Positions 1 to 10,500 of a stretch of DNA of 64,000 nucleotides are shown one piece after another. The DNA lies in NCBI GenBank assembly GCA_029706075.1, contig JAINUG010000328.1:248001-312000 (forward strand), in the 5' to 3' direction. The position numbers and the translations under genes were made by a program. A model generated the notes under the pieces. That model worked only from the letters and a program-made list of their open reading frames with translations. It did no database searches and was not told where the DNA came from. Positions within the stretch are counted from its first letter, which is position 1, and each line of letters opens with the position of its first letter. Source of the DNA: Aldrovandia affinis. Its lineage: Eukaryota > Chordata > Actinopteri > Notacanthiformes > Halosauridae.

Positions 1-831
1 GGTTGAATTGCAGGCACACGTGTGACTCCTAACTAGGCCTCTATCAGTAAGTTTGCTTAATACGCAGCACTGCTGTTGCACGATCGCACAGACACACACG
101 TACCTCCCTCTGCTGGTTTGGGTTGAAGTGATTCAGCATCGGGATAATGGCCCTGAGTTCCAGCACAGATTTGGTAGACTAACCAGATGGTCATCGGGTA
201 CGTTTCCTCCATCCTCCCTGTTTCTCAGCAACGGGAGGGTTCAGGCCAGTAACCGTGAGTTTCTGGTGCCATGTTAAAGTACAGAACATCCATTGTGACA
301 GCATTTGTACTTGGCCATGCCCCCTTGTGAATGGCCAATGGCCGAGACTCATCAAACGGAATGCTTTGGCTTCAACGGCAGGGAGACAAAATGTTCGGTC
401 TGAAGACTACGGGGCCGAGTGTCTGGTGGGTCTGTAGAATCTATGGATCCTACCTGTTTGCATGCGGGTGGCAGGAAAGCCTACTTCAGGTGCCTCTGAC
501 AGCTTCCTCTTTCCACATGGAGTTCTGAGACTAACCTGAGCCTGTGAATCTGGGGAAGGAGCCCTACAGCACTGTACCATCACCGCATGAGTCTAAAAGG
601 GACCCGTGGCACCCACAATGTTGCTGTCGCCTGTAGGCCTATTGTCTTTTGACAGATAAGGGACCTAACCACAGAGCTGTAGTGAAATCTCAGACAGGGG
701 AAGACTGACATGGCCCACTCCTGAGATATGTGTTCTGTCAGACATAAAGATTGTGATTCACACCCTCAAAGGTGACTTCTTGAAGGGGTTATTTAGCACT
801 TCTGTCTGTTGGCTGTGAGCTCTGGCTTCAG
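1..831. other. Unassigned upstream DNA
   Basis: No coding region or transposon recognised. It may contain larp4b upstream noncoding sequence, but no promoter could be identified. Confidence 0.4.
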
Positions 832-2247
832 TCAATCAATCAATCAAACTTTATTTGTATTTTACAAAGCATTTGTCAAATACAAAGCATTTGTCAAATA
901 CAAAGCATTTGTCAAATACAAAGCATTTGTCAAATACAAAGCATTTGTCAAATACAAAGCATTTGTCAAATACAAAGCAAAGAAAACCTCCCTAGGTGGA
1001 AGAAATCTTAGGAGGAATCAGACCAAAGAGGGGGTGCACATCCTACTCTAGCCATTTTAATGACTAACAGCAGTCAATGCGTCCATGTGTAAGACAATTC
1101 AATATGGGACTTCATTTACTTCTAGGCAACTGGAACCAGTGTTCCTGTGATGGGGTAGTGGGCTGGGACAAGTGCACGTTGGTAGATGGCGGGTTCTGAA
1201 GGTGGCGCAGGCTTGGGACTTGGGGAAGGCACCCCAGCGGTAAGATAGGGAGACAGAAACAATATGGAGAGAAAAACAATACATGCGTATAGGGACAGAT
1301 TAAATATGGGGGCAACATGTGACCCCACCAGGAGTTAACTCGAGCAGCATAGCTACTAGGACAGAGATTGATTATCTAAGCAATCATGAGAGGGACACAA
1401 AATAGACCCACCCCATCAAGAATGCACCTCAGAAAAGTGGGGTCACAGCTGTTGAGAGGTGATAGTAAGGCTCTTTCCGCCCCACAAAACTCTGGCTACA
1501 CACTTCTCCAGCTCTGGGTCTAGACTATAATTCATTGCATGTCTGACTTAAGGGAATCAGACACAGTCTCAATATGTATCAGTTTTGGTAGGTTGTTCCA
1601 CAGTAGTAGGGCTCTGTATGAGAAGGTTCTACCACCAGCAACATTTTTGGAAACTCTCAGAACTACCAGATAGCCTCTGTCTTCGGAACAAAGTGACTTT
1701 GTAGACTTGTATTGTAAGAGTACATTATTTAAATACGTTGGTGCAAGACTGTATAGGGCTTTGAAAGCCAGGAGCTGAACCTTAAAATCAGTCCTGTAGG
1801 TAATTGGTAGCCAGTGAAGTCTTGCTAGCACTAGGGTGACATGCTCAAGCTTCTTTGTTCTGGTCAAAATACGAGCAGCTGCATTCTGATCCAGTTGGAG
1901 GGTTTTTAGAGAGGTATTAGAGCAGCCAGATAAAATGGCATAGCAATTTAGCCTTGACATGACAAAAGCATGTATCAATTTTCTCATGTCCCCTAGTGAT
2001 AAGTCCCTGATTTTTGCAGTATTCTGTAAGTGAACGAAGGCCTCTCTGGAGACATTTTTAATGAGTGTCGAAAGTAATATCTGGGTCAATAGTGACACCA
2101 AGGTATTTTACAGCCATATTTGGCACGACTGTGCAGCTGTCCAGATTTAAAGTGGGGTTAGATAATTTCTGGCTTAGTTTTTCAGGACCTAAAACCAGCA
2201 TTTCAGTTATTTGAATTAAGAAGAAAATAAAATTTCTTCTATTCTTA
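832..2247 (-). mobile_element. 5'-truncated LINE (L2/CR1/Rex1-type), minus strand
   Basis: The 3' end is at 832 with a (TTGA)n tail and AATAAA (complement of 850-855). The C-terminal part of a reverse transcriptase is readable at 1532-2101 on the minus strand, with typical blocks such as LHWLPITYRTDFK and LIHAFVMSRLNCY. An 18-bp repeat expansion lies in the 3' UTR. The element is defective (5' truncated, no catalytic YADD region). Confidence 0.8.
863..980. repeat. 18-bp tandem repeat, about 6.5 copies
   Basis: The unit tacaaagcatttgtcaaa is repeated almost perfectly. It sits in the LINE 3' UTR just inside the tail. Confidence 0.95.
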
Positions 2248-3333
2248 ATATTAGTGTCAAAGGTAAGATCCGGGTCAATAGTGCCCGGCCCTGCCCCTGT
2301 TAACCAAGGTGTGCCCCAAGGTTCTGTGTTTGGACCCCTGCTATTTATTATCTATATGCCTCCCCTTGTTCAGATTATCCACCGACATGGCCTTCGCTTT
2401 CATAGCCATGCCGACAACACTCAACTCTACTTCAACACTAAACCCTCCGCTCACCTCCCTCCCCAGTCTCATCAGATGACTTCTAACCTACTCGAACTCA
2501 ACGGCAATAATACAGAGCTCATGGTTGTGGCATCCAAGGCCCTGCTCTGAAAGGTTGGGGATCTTGTGCTGTCCATTGGCGGCTGCTCCATCTACCCCTC
2601 CTCTGAAGTCCGTAATCTAGGTTTCATTCGTGATTCCACTCTTTCATTTGAGCCACATATCAAGTCTCACCAAATCTGCCTTGCATCACCTAAAGAACAT
2701 ATCCATACTCCGGCCATCATTCACTGACTCCGTGACAGAGGCCCTCATCCATGCCTTTGTTCGCCTGGACTACTGTAATGGAGTCCTATTCGGGGTGCCC
2801 AGTAAAGCCCTAGATAGGCTCCAGTATGTCCAGAACTCTGCAGCCAGGGTTCTCACACGCACGAAACCCTGGCAGCACATCACCTCCACCCTCCAGCACC
2901 TCCACTGGTTCCCAGTCAAGTTCCATGTCTCATTTAAAATTCTCCTCTTCCTCCTCATGACCTTGCCCCAAAATACCTCTCAGACCTCCTCCACACCTAC
3001 ACCCCCTCTCGAAGGCTCCGTTCCTCCGACACTGGACTCCTCATCACTCCCCACACCAGGCTGCGCACTGTGGGGGACAGAGCCTTCAGTGCAGCTGCTC
3101 CTAGCCTCTGGAATGCCCTCCCTGCCTCAGTCCGCAATGCAGAGTCCACCTCTATTTTTAAATCCGGACTGAAGACTCATCTCTTTAACCTGGCTTTTCT
3201 GTAGTTTAGTTTTCCTGATTTCTAGGACTTTGAGCTTGGTTTTTAAATTGTGTAAAATGCTTTGAATTTTTTTTTGGCCCTTTTTATACTGTACAGCATC
3301 CTTGGGTTCCTTGAAAGGTGCTTCAAATTAAAT

Positions 3334-3370
<37 letters not shown>

Positions 3371-3540
3371 TATTAATAGTGACAGCAAGATCTTTTACAG
3401 CCATGTTTGCCACAACTACGCAGCCATCCAGATTTAAAGTGGGGTTGGATCATTTCTCCCTTAGTTTTTTTGGGACTTAAAACCAGCATTTTAGCTGAAT
3501 TAAAAAGAAAATTTGCTTCTTGATCTATGTTTAAGGCATG
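2248..3540 (-). mobile_element. LINE segment duplicate, split by the L2 insertion
   Basis: 2248-2283 plus 3375-3540 together repeat about 180 bp of the first LINE (2057-2235), in the same orientation. The two parts become continuous when 2284-3374 is removed. Confidence 0.75.
2284..3374 (+). mobile_element. 5'-truncated L2-type LINE inserted in another LINE
   Basis: Plus strand. It shows RT block GVPQGSVFGPLLF, then FHSHADNTQLYF, in which the catalytic ADD has become ADN, then the C-terminal RT block at 2630-3172, a 3' UTR and an (ATT)n tail ending at 3374. It is flanked by AATAGTG on both sides (2277-2283 and 3375-3381), a 7-bp target-site duplication. It is dead: frameshifts and a mutated active site. 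Confidence 0.88.
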
Positions 3541-3783
3541 TTTGTCTCAAGTGTCTGAAAATGAAATCAGTGTCCTGCAGTCTGATTGGTTTTAGCCGGC
3601 ATTATGTCATTGATCAGTGGTTTAGTTTGCTTGAATTGCCGTCTCCAATTGGAGCCACACCTACATAAGATGCTGAGTCAAGTTATTGACCATTGGTTTG
3701 TTAGCGTAGCACATCCCCGGAAGTTAGGTGGACTTACCTCACATGTAAGTGCAAACCTGGTCAGGCTCATGGTACTGCAAGGG

Positions 3784-4079
3784 CTAGAGCTTGGCCGATG
3801 AATCGTTTTAGACAATAGATCAGCCAATATTTAGCTTTGATAAAATCTTTCAGTGTCTGCGTTTATGGCACAAATATGCTCTGGTAATTTATGCATGCTT
3901 TTTAAAATGTGTATATTCTTGATTTGCGTGTGTTTGTCCGTTCATTGTGTGATTTCTAATTTAAGTTAAATTGTTTATTTGACCATTCATTTTGAATGAA
4001 TTTGACAAATTGGTTCAATACCAGCAATCAGCGGTATTGGCATCGGTATCTGGTATAGCGGGTATCGGTCAAGCTCTAG
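3784..4079. mobile_element. MITE, 296 bp, 16-bp terminal inverted repeats
   Basis: The ends are ctagagcttggccgat and, inverted, ctagagcttgaccgat. AAGGG flanks both sides (3779-3783 and 4081-4085, the latter after one extra T). AT-rich interior with no coding capacity. Confidence 0.75.
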
Positions 4080-4085
4080 TAAGGG

Positions 4086-4904
4086 CCCCATACACACACT
4101 GGGCATGCTTGACACCTGACTTGGCCTTCAAAACCACACTTGATTCCCTGGCCACAGTGTCAAAGTTCAAAGCGATAGAATGTCCTGGCTCTTGTTTAAT
4201 TTATCCAAATTGTACATTAATTTTTTTGTTGTTTCTTCTGGTCTCCAGAACCGTAGAAGGGCAGGTGAACATTTGTTACCTGTAGATTTACAGTTGAGCT
4301 AATATCTCTGGGTTTTCATTGTTTGTTCTCACAACTTCTGAATATGGTAAATGACCAAATACCAGTGTTGGTAAACTATTGGTTTCTAAATGACAACTTC
4401 CGTTTCTTTATGACTTGAATAGGATATTGATACTTCCACAGGCCTTTTTGCTCTTCTCCATTTTCCATATAAGTGGATATCCACCGCCCGACCAATGATA
4501 TATGTCTGACATTATTAAGGCCCATGTTGCATTCTTTCTCTCTCCTTATTTTCTCTCTTCCTCTTTTTTTGTCAAAAGGATTTTTTTTTCCTTTCTTGAG
4601 CAGTAAATTGGTATGTTTTGGGAGAAATTGTTCACATCCCGTTATGAAAATAGACATTTACTTGGCTCATTTGAGGGGTAGATATTTTGGTTTTAGTTAC
4701 TGAAAGCATGTTTATTTAGTGCAAGACAGTATACAACCATTTATAAAAAATGGAAATTGGAAACCATGGCATGAAAACACGATAACCATACAATAGTATA
4801 CGAAGTTTATCTTGTCAAAATGTCAAGCCATGACATCCCTACTCAAATATAATTTTTACGTTGAATATGATTAATTAAAGACTGAGGTAGTTAAAAGTGT
4901 TTGC
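4086..4904. other. Unassigned DNA upstream of larp4b
   Basis: No gene recognised. A Lys-rich open stretch on the minus strand (4376-4657) matches nothing I know and is probably chance. Confidence 0.4.
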
Positions 4905-5240
4905 ATGGGCGGGACCCCCAGGTGCCATAAGGGTGAAGGCACTCGCCCGGAGCCAGCTCAGCTCTGGCCGGGAGCCCCATTCAGGGGTGGCGATTGGCTG
5001 TCCACCCCAGAGGAAGGGGAGAGGGAAGCTGGCAGTAGCTCGCCCCATGCAAAGTGGCTCTACTTGTATCTGAATTACAGTCGACAGCTTGGCAAGTTCT
5101 GTTTCGGAGGTGGTGGTTTGGCCACTTTGTCACTGCCGGTCCCAGGGTTGCAGCGGCAGGCTTGTAGTACTAGGGAAGGGATAGTTGAAAAGGGTTACAA
5201 TTGGCTACCAAATTGGGAGAAAAATTTAGAAAAAAATACA
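4905..5240 (+). mobile_element. SINE-like repeat, plus strand
   Basis: Contains ggcgattggctgtccacccc and ends aattggctaccaaattggga followed by an A-rich tail. The inverse of both blocks occurs in the minus-strand copies near 27.4-27.8 kb and 62.2 kb, so this is a dispersed SINE family. Confidence 0.65.
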
Positions 5241-6236
5241 TTTTTTCAAACATTTAAAAACTGAATACAAATTTGCATGTAGGGAAGAATCATTACTTTT
5301 ATAGATCACAGAATGTTTGTACAGCTGATAGAAATGGGTTGTACAGCTCGCAGTGTCTGTGGGAATAAATATTTAGATCAGAGGTCATAAGCTTTACAGC
5401 CATGCATTCGGTTTCTGCTTTGTGTGCAAACACAACAAGGAGACAGGCATTTGATTGTTTGGGGATTACCACTTTACAAACCAGAGCTAGGGGACAGAAA
5501 GGGGCTGTTTCCAGTGGGGTTCCACATATGTTAGAAGAGGAAGAATGTGCATTGTGGATTATACTTAATGATTATATTTCACGTGGATTATATTTCACGC
5601 GGCGAATTAAAGGAGGGGGAAAAAAGTTGGAATTATCAAGGATCAGTGTAATTAATATGGATTTAGTGAAAGAAGTTAGTTTACAGTAAATTCAGTTTTC
5701 GTATATTGGTGTGTTGGATTACCACATAATAGCAAGGACCTAGTGTAGGCCTAATCCGTAACCCATAGTCACTTTCTCTGAGCGCTTTTAGGCATCAACA
5801 CCGGAAACCCCACCATTAATATGGTCAGCAGTTCTAACATGTTATGAGGATGAGGCGGAAAGGCAGGCTGCTGGAGAGGGTGCCGCAGTATGGGAGAGGT
5901 GCTCTTTAGAAGATTAACTAATCTTGAAAAATATCACCAAGGCACTCTAGTATCACGAAGTAAAAAATGCCTTTATTGATACAGCATATCCACTGAGGTG
6001 ATCATACCCTGATATATACATGTGTCAATAAAGGAATTTTGAACTTTTTGAAACAAGAAGTGGCATGGTGATATTTTTCAAGATTAACTGCTTATAACGT
6101 GTTCTGTATGTTGTGTTATCTAACTGATGTATTATTTTCCTTGTAATTTTATGTCTGTTTAATCCTCTCCTAATTTTATGTGTATTTATTAACCTTTTTC
6201 AAATTTGTTTTAAATTTTTCAACATTTTTTACACAG
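5241..6236. other. Unassigned DNA just upstream of the larp4b start exon
   Basis: No recognised repeats or genes. Probably intron between a noncoding larp4b exon and the start-codon exon. Confidence 0.4.
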
Positions 6237-6371
6237 CATACTTGGTGACGAAAGCGACTTCTCCTTGAGGAGCCAAGAAGTGGACGGCTCATGACTTCTG
6301 ACCAGGATACAAAAGTTGTCGCTGAACCACAGGTGCAGCAAGTACAAGAAGCTAAAGACAGCTCTTCTCTG
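6237..6371 (+). CDS. larp4b: larp4b exon with start codon (coding exon 1)
   Basis: The acceptor is a T-rich tract ending ACACAG at 6236 and the donor is gtaggt at 6372. The ATG is at 6291, preceded by 54 nt of 5' UTR in the same exon. It encodes residues 1-27, beginning [14 protein letters not shown], which matches the LARP4B N-terminus. It ends in phase 0 (SSSL), fitting directly onto the next exon. Because the exon begins with an acceptor, at least one noncoding exon lies upstream. Confidence 0.9.
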
Positions 6372-7528
6372 GTAGGTGAATTCTCATTAACCGACTGAAA
6401 AACCCCTCTAGGAATGAAACCGCTTGAATCAGATAAAGAATCGAATGTAACCTGATAGTTCATATGTTCCAACCCCTAATTGTTCTATTAAGTTTTCTAT
6501 GATTAAGAGAAGGAAAAATCCTGAATAGTTTTTAAACCACTCCAGTGGATCAAAAGTGTTTTGTGTGTATATATTTTGTATATGTATAGTCTTACTACTT
6601 TCCCATGAAGAAGGTGGAGTTTTGTCAAATGTCAGTTATTAGCCACAGAATTGAAAAAACATTGTTCTGTTTAGAAGAAGTGCTTGAATAGGAACACAAG
6701 GTTGTTTGTTTAAAAACATTGCCCAGGTGCTCAAAATGCTTACTTGCTTTCTTAATATCTCGGTAAAGGTTTATTTTGAACTGTACATTTAGATAAAAAT
6801 TTGAAAAAACAGTACCCTATGCCTATAGATGATGAACGTTAATTGTTTGTCACAAGGAATTTGTACAACTGTAGAGCAAACAAAGAAATGCCCTCCACTG
6901 GTCACTTGGCCAGTGTGAATTGGAAATCCTTGATGATTGTGACAGACTGAGGCTGAGGCTCTTTATGGGTTTATAAGCCCTCCTTCATTTAACTGGCCAA
7001 GCAGCAGGACCACCTCTGCCCTAAAGACCTGTGGGCCTCCGACCAACTTTCACCTGCTGTAGCAACACAGACCAACTGCTCCGCGGCAGTTTATAATTAG
7101 GGTACCAGGGTTGTCCTGGTATTCGGTAATACCATTTTCAGTACCAGCGGCACCGGCTCTTCTACATTACTCTGTTTTTGCTATTTATGCTAATGACGTG
7201 TGTGGGCTCACTAGCTGCCATGAAATCGATGATCGATGGGTTGATTAATTGGTCCCATCAATCGACACATTTATGTCTGGACAGGGAGTAATCTGTATGA
7301 TTTAATTGCAGGATATTGGTATCGAGTGCCCGGAAGTTGGTATGGTGACTACACACTGTGTATTAAATCATTTGTAAATGTCGCTTGGGACCTTCACTTC
7401 TTTATACATTTCCTCTGAAAGGCCATGATGCCCAGATCTTACAAGTAAATATAGGGTCACTTGTAATGTTGCTAAGAATGTGAAAAACCATTCTCTAACC
7501 ATGGACATGGTGCACAAAATGTGGGGTG

Positions 7529-7560
<32 letters not shown>

Positions 7561-10500
7561 GATGTGTGATAGAGTGACTCAGGTTAGGGCTTGTGTAATG
7601 TGAGAGGTGTTTGTGTGTGCATACAGGTAACTAGTGCTGTCCCTGACTAAAACAAATCTTGGTCGACCAACAGTCGTCCGTTTTTTCCGATTGGTCGAAA
7701 CTTTTTTTTCTTTTTCTTTCAATATGACACACCCTATTTGTTTTAATAAATACAACTATATGCACACTGCGCTTGTCTCATGTTTTATAACTTTCTTAAG
7801 TGAATGACACAAATGAGTAACAATAGGCTAATGACTTTATGGAGCCGGAGTTCAAGATTACCTGAAAGAAAAAAAAAACTTCTCCGTTCCGAGCCTCTTG
7901 ATGCTGCCCTTGCAGATTCTGCCATTGCGCTTGTGAAGTTGCGGTATGGCCACATAATAGGCTGATGCTTTTATTTGACCACAACCATAACACATTCTAA
8001 TGCGTAGGCTATGTTTTATTTAATCAACCAGTTTGGTCTCATTGGGATTCCAAATCTCTTTTGCAAAAAAAATAGGCTAACAAACGAATGATCACACATA
8101 GCCTAATGTATTAAATTAAAAGCGGCTATAGTCTATTGAAAATAACTTACTCGAGTCAGAGACCATCCGATTACCTACTTCCCCAGTCATTTCATGTTAT
8201 GGCACAGGAACACTAGCTTGTCCACATGTTTTGGCAAAAGGCTGCTCCTCGTTTTATTAGCGATAAACCCTACCTTGAAAACGCGCTTGCAAAGTTTACA
8301 TTCCACTTTTTGGGGGATTTTTTGCGACTACAACGAAATTCTGCCATACTCCAGACATTATGTTCTTAGGTTATATCGAAATGAGTAATTAAAGTATGGC
8401 TATATCACTAATCTTAACTGTAGGCAAATCTTAGGCTACAATTAAAATGCACATTAAAACAAGAAGGATACAATATAGGCCACATGAAAGGGGGTGTTAC
8501 GCATGTTAGTTAAATAATTAATAAAAAAGTTTAAAAACTAGAAAAAATATTAGGTAAATATGTAAACCATACAATTAGCAAAACACATTTATTATAAAAT
8601 GTTACTTTTATTAGTTTTTCAGAATTATTCACAACATTACTATTACCTTAACTGCCTAATATAATTTAAAGAGAACATATATAGGCCTAGTTATGTTAAG
8701 AGTGAAGGACTGTCACTGCCATACCCGCAGCATCCAGAATGGATTATTCTACTGACAAGCGCGCCGAACTGTGGCGCGAATCTAGGTGTCTCAGGCTGCG
8801 TGGAGAATGTAAAAAAAAAAATATATATTTATTTTTTGCTCGACCAAAACAAATCTCGGTCGACCAACAGCCCAGTCGACTAAATGGGGTCAGCCCTACA
8901 GCTAACTGCCAAATTTAAGAAAACACTGGCGTGGTTTCGGTCCACTCAACCCCTTGGAGGCCAAGGTAAAAACCATTAAATACAAAGCCATTCTGAGTGA
9001 TCACCTTCATCCTATGGTGAAGCATTTCTCTCCTGATGGGAGTGGTCTCTTCCAGGATGACAATGCCCCCATCCATAGGGCATGAGTGGTCACTAAATTG
9101 TTTCATGAGCATGAAAACGATGTAAACCAATGCCATGGCCGTCTGTCACCAGATCTCAATCCGTTTGAACACTTATGGTCGGACATTCTGGAACAACGAC
9201 TGAGACAGCGTTTTCCGCCGCCATCAACAAAACACCAAATGTTTGGAATTTCTCGTGGAAGAATGGTGTTGCATCTAGGGATGTCACGGTATGAGTTTGT
9301 GGCGGTATGATAACCATCCTGTGGTAATCATGGTATTGCTGTATCAATGAGTAATGTAAGTGCATTGATTATTATTCAATACATGCATGTTAGCTCTTCA
9401 AGTTAAGGACTTCTATATATATTTATAGAAACTGAAAAAATGAAGTCCCTTTTGTAGATTATAAAAACAAACAAGCAAGAGCCTTTGTTTCATGAGAATA
9501 GTGTTTTAGCTTGGTAGTTATTGATCGTTAGATGATCTAACATTAGCAACCTAGCTAGTTAGCTACAATATAAGCAGCTTGACTACGACGTTACCCGGAT
9601 TGCTGATAAATGCAAAATAAATATATATTCTTCTGAGAATTTTTCTGAGAAGCTCAAGATTACGTTTTTAGAAAAACCCAAAAAGGCTAGCTAGTAATTG
9701 CCTATGAATGATGTCTGCAGGAACCCTATACTGTGGCTAAAATATTTTGAAATGGTCTCATGTTTCAGAAAAAAATACCTACTATGTGCATCCATTTTAT
9801 AAAAGAATATTGGAATTAATATTCTTGTATATGAATATTGGCACACCTAGGGAGTAAGGTAGCCTATGTACCAGCATCCTGTCAATATTCAAGTTATACA
9901 AAGTATTGCTGCCAATGATGTACCACGGCCTATCATTCCTTATCACTTTAATACTGCTTTTTGCTCGACTGGTCTAAAGTTAAATAGGTAGGTCTTACGT
10001 GCGTTTACAAATTAAGAGTTCATGTGGAACACAAAGTGAAATTCTGGTTTCCAGTAGTGAGTCCGTAGCTAACTAGCAAGCTACCTACTATGACTGGTGA
10101 CCACTGAACTGTATTTGGGGTTGATAAATACCGGTCGCAGTGGGAGAACGAATTCAGAGAGCACAACCCTGCACTGTCTGAGCTTTCTTCCAATGACAAC
10201 CATTGCCTTGAACTCCATGAAATTGAAAAAGATCCTCGTGAAATTAGAAGCATGAAGTGCTACAGTGACCTGCTGTATCTTGAGCTAGAGACCCACACTG
10301 TGCCGCCGTACTTTTACTGACAAAGACATGTCAGTAAAACCTCAGAGTGCTTTTAGTCCAACACATTTAACCAGTGTAATTATTCTAAATCAAATACCAT
10401 GATATACCACCAACTGTTATCATGGTGGGGGGAATTGTTTATGGTATGATAACCATCAATTCTGACACCGTGGTATACCGTCAAACCGGTGTTTTGTGAC

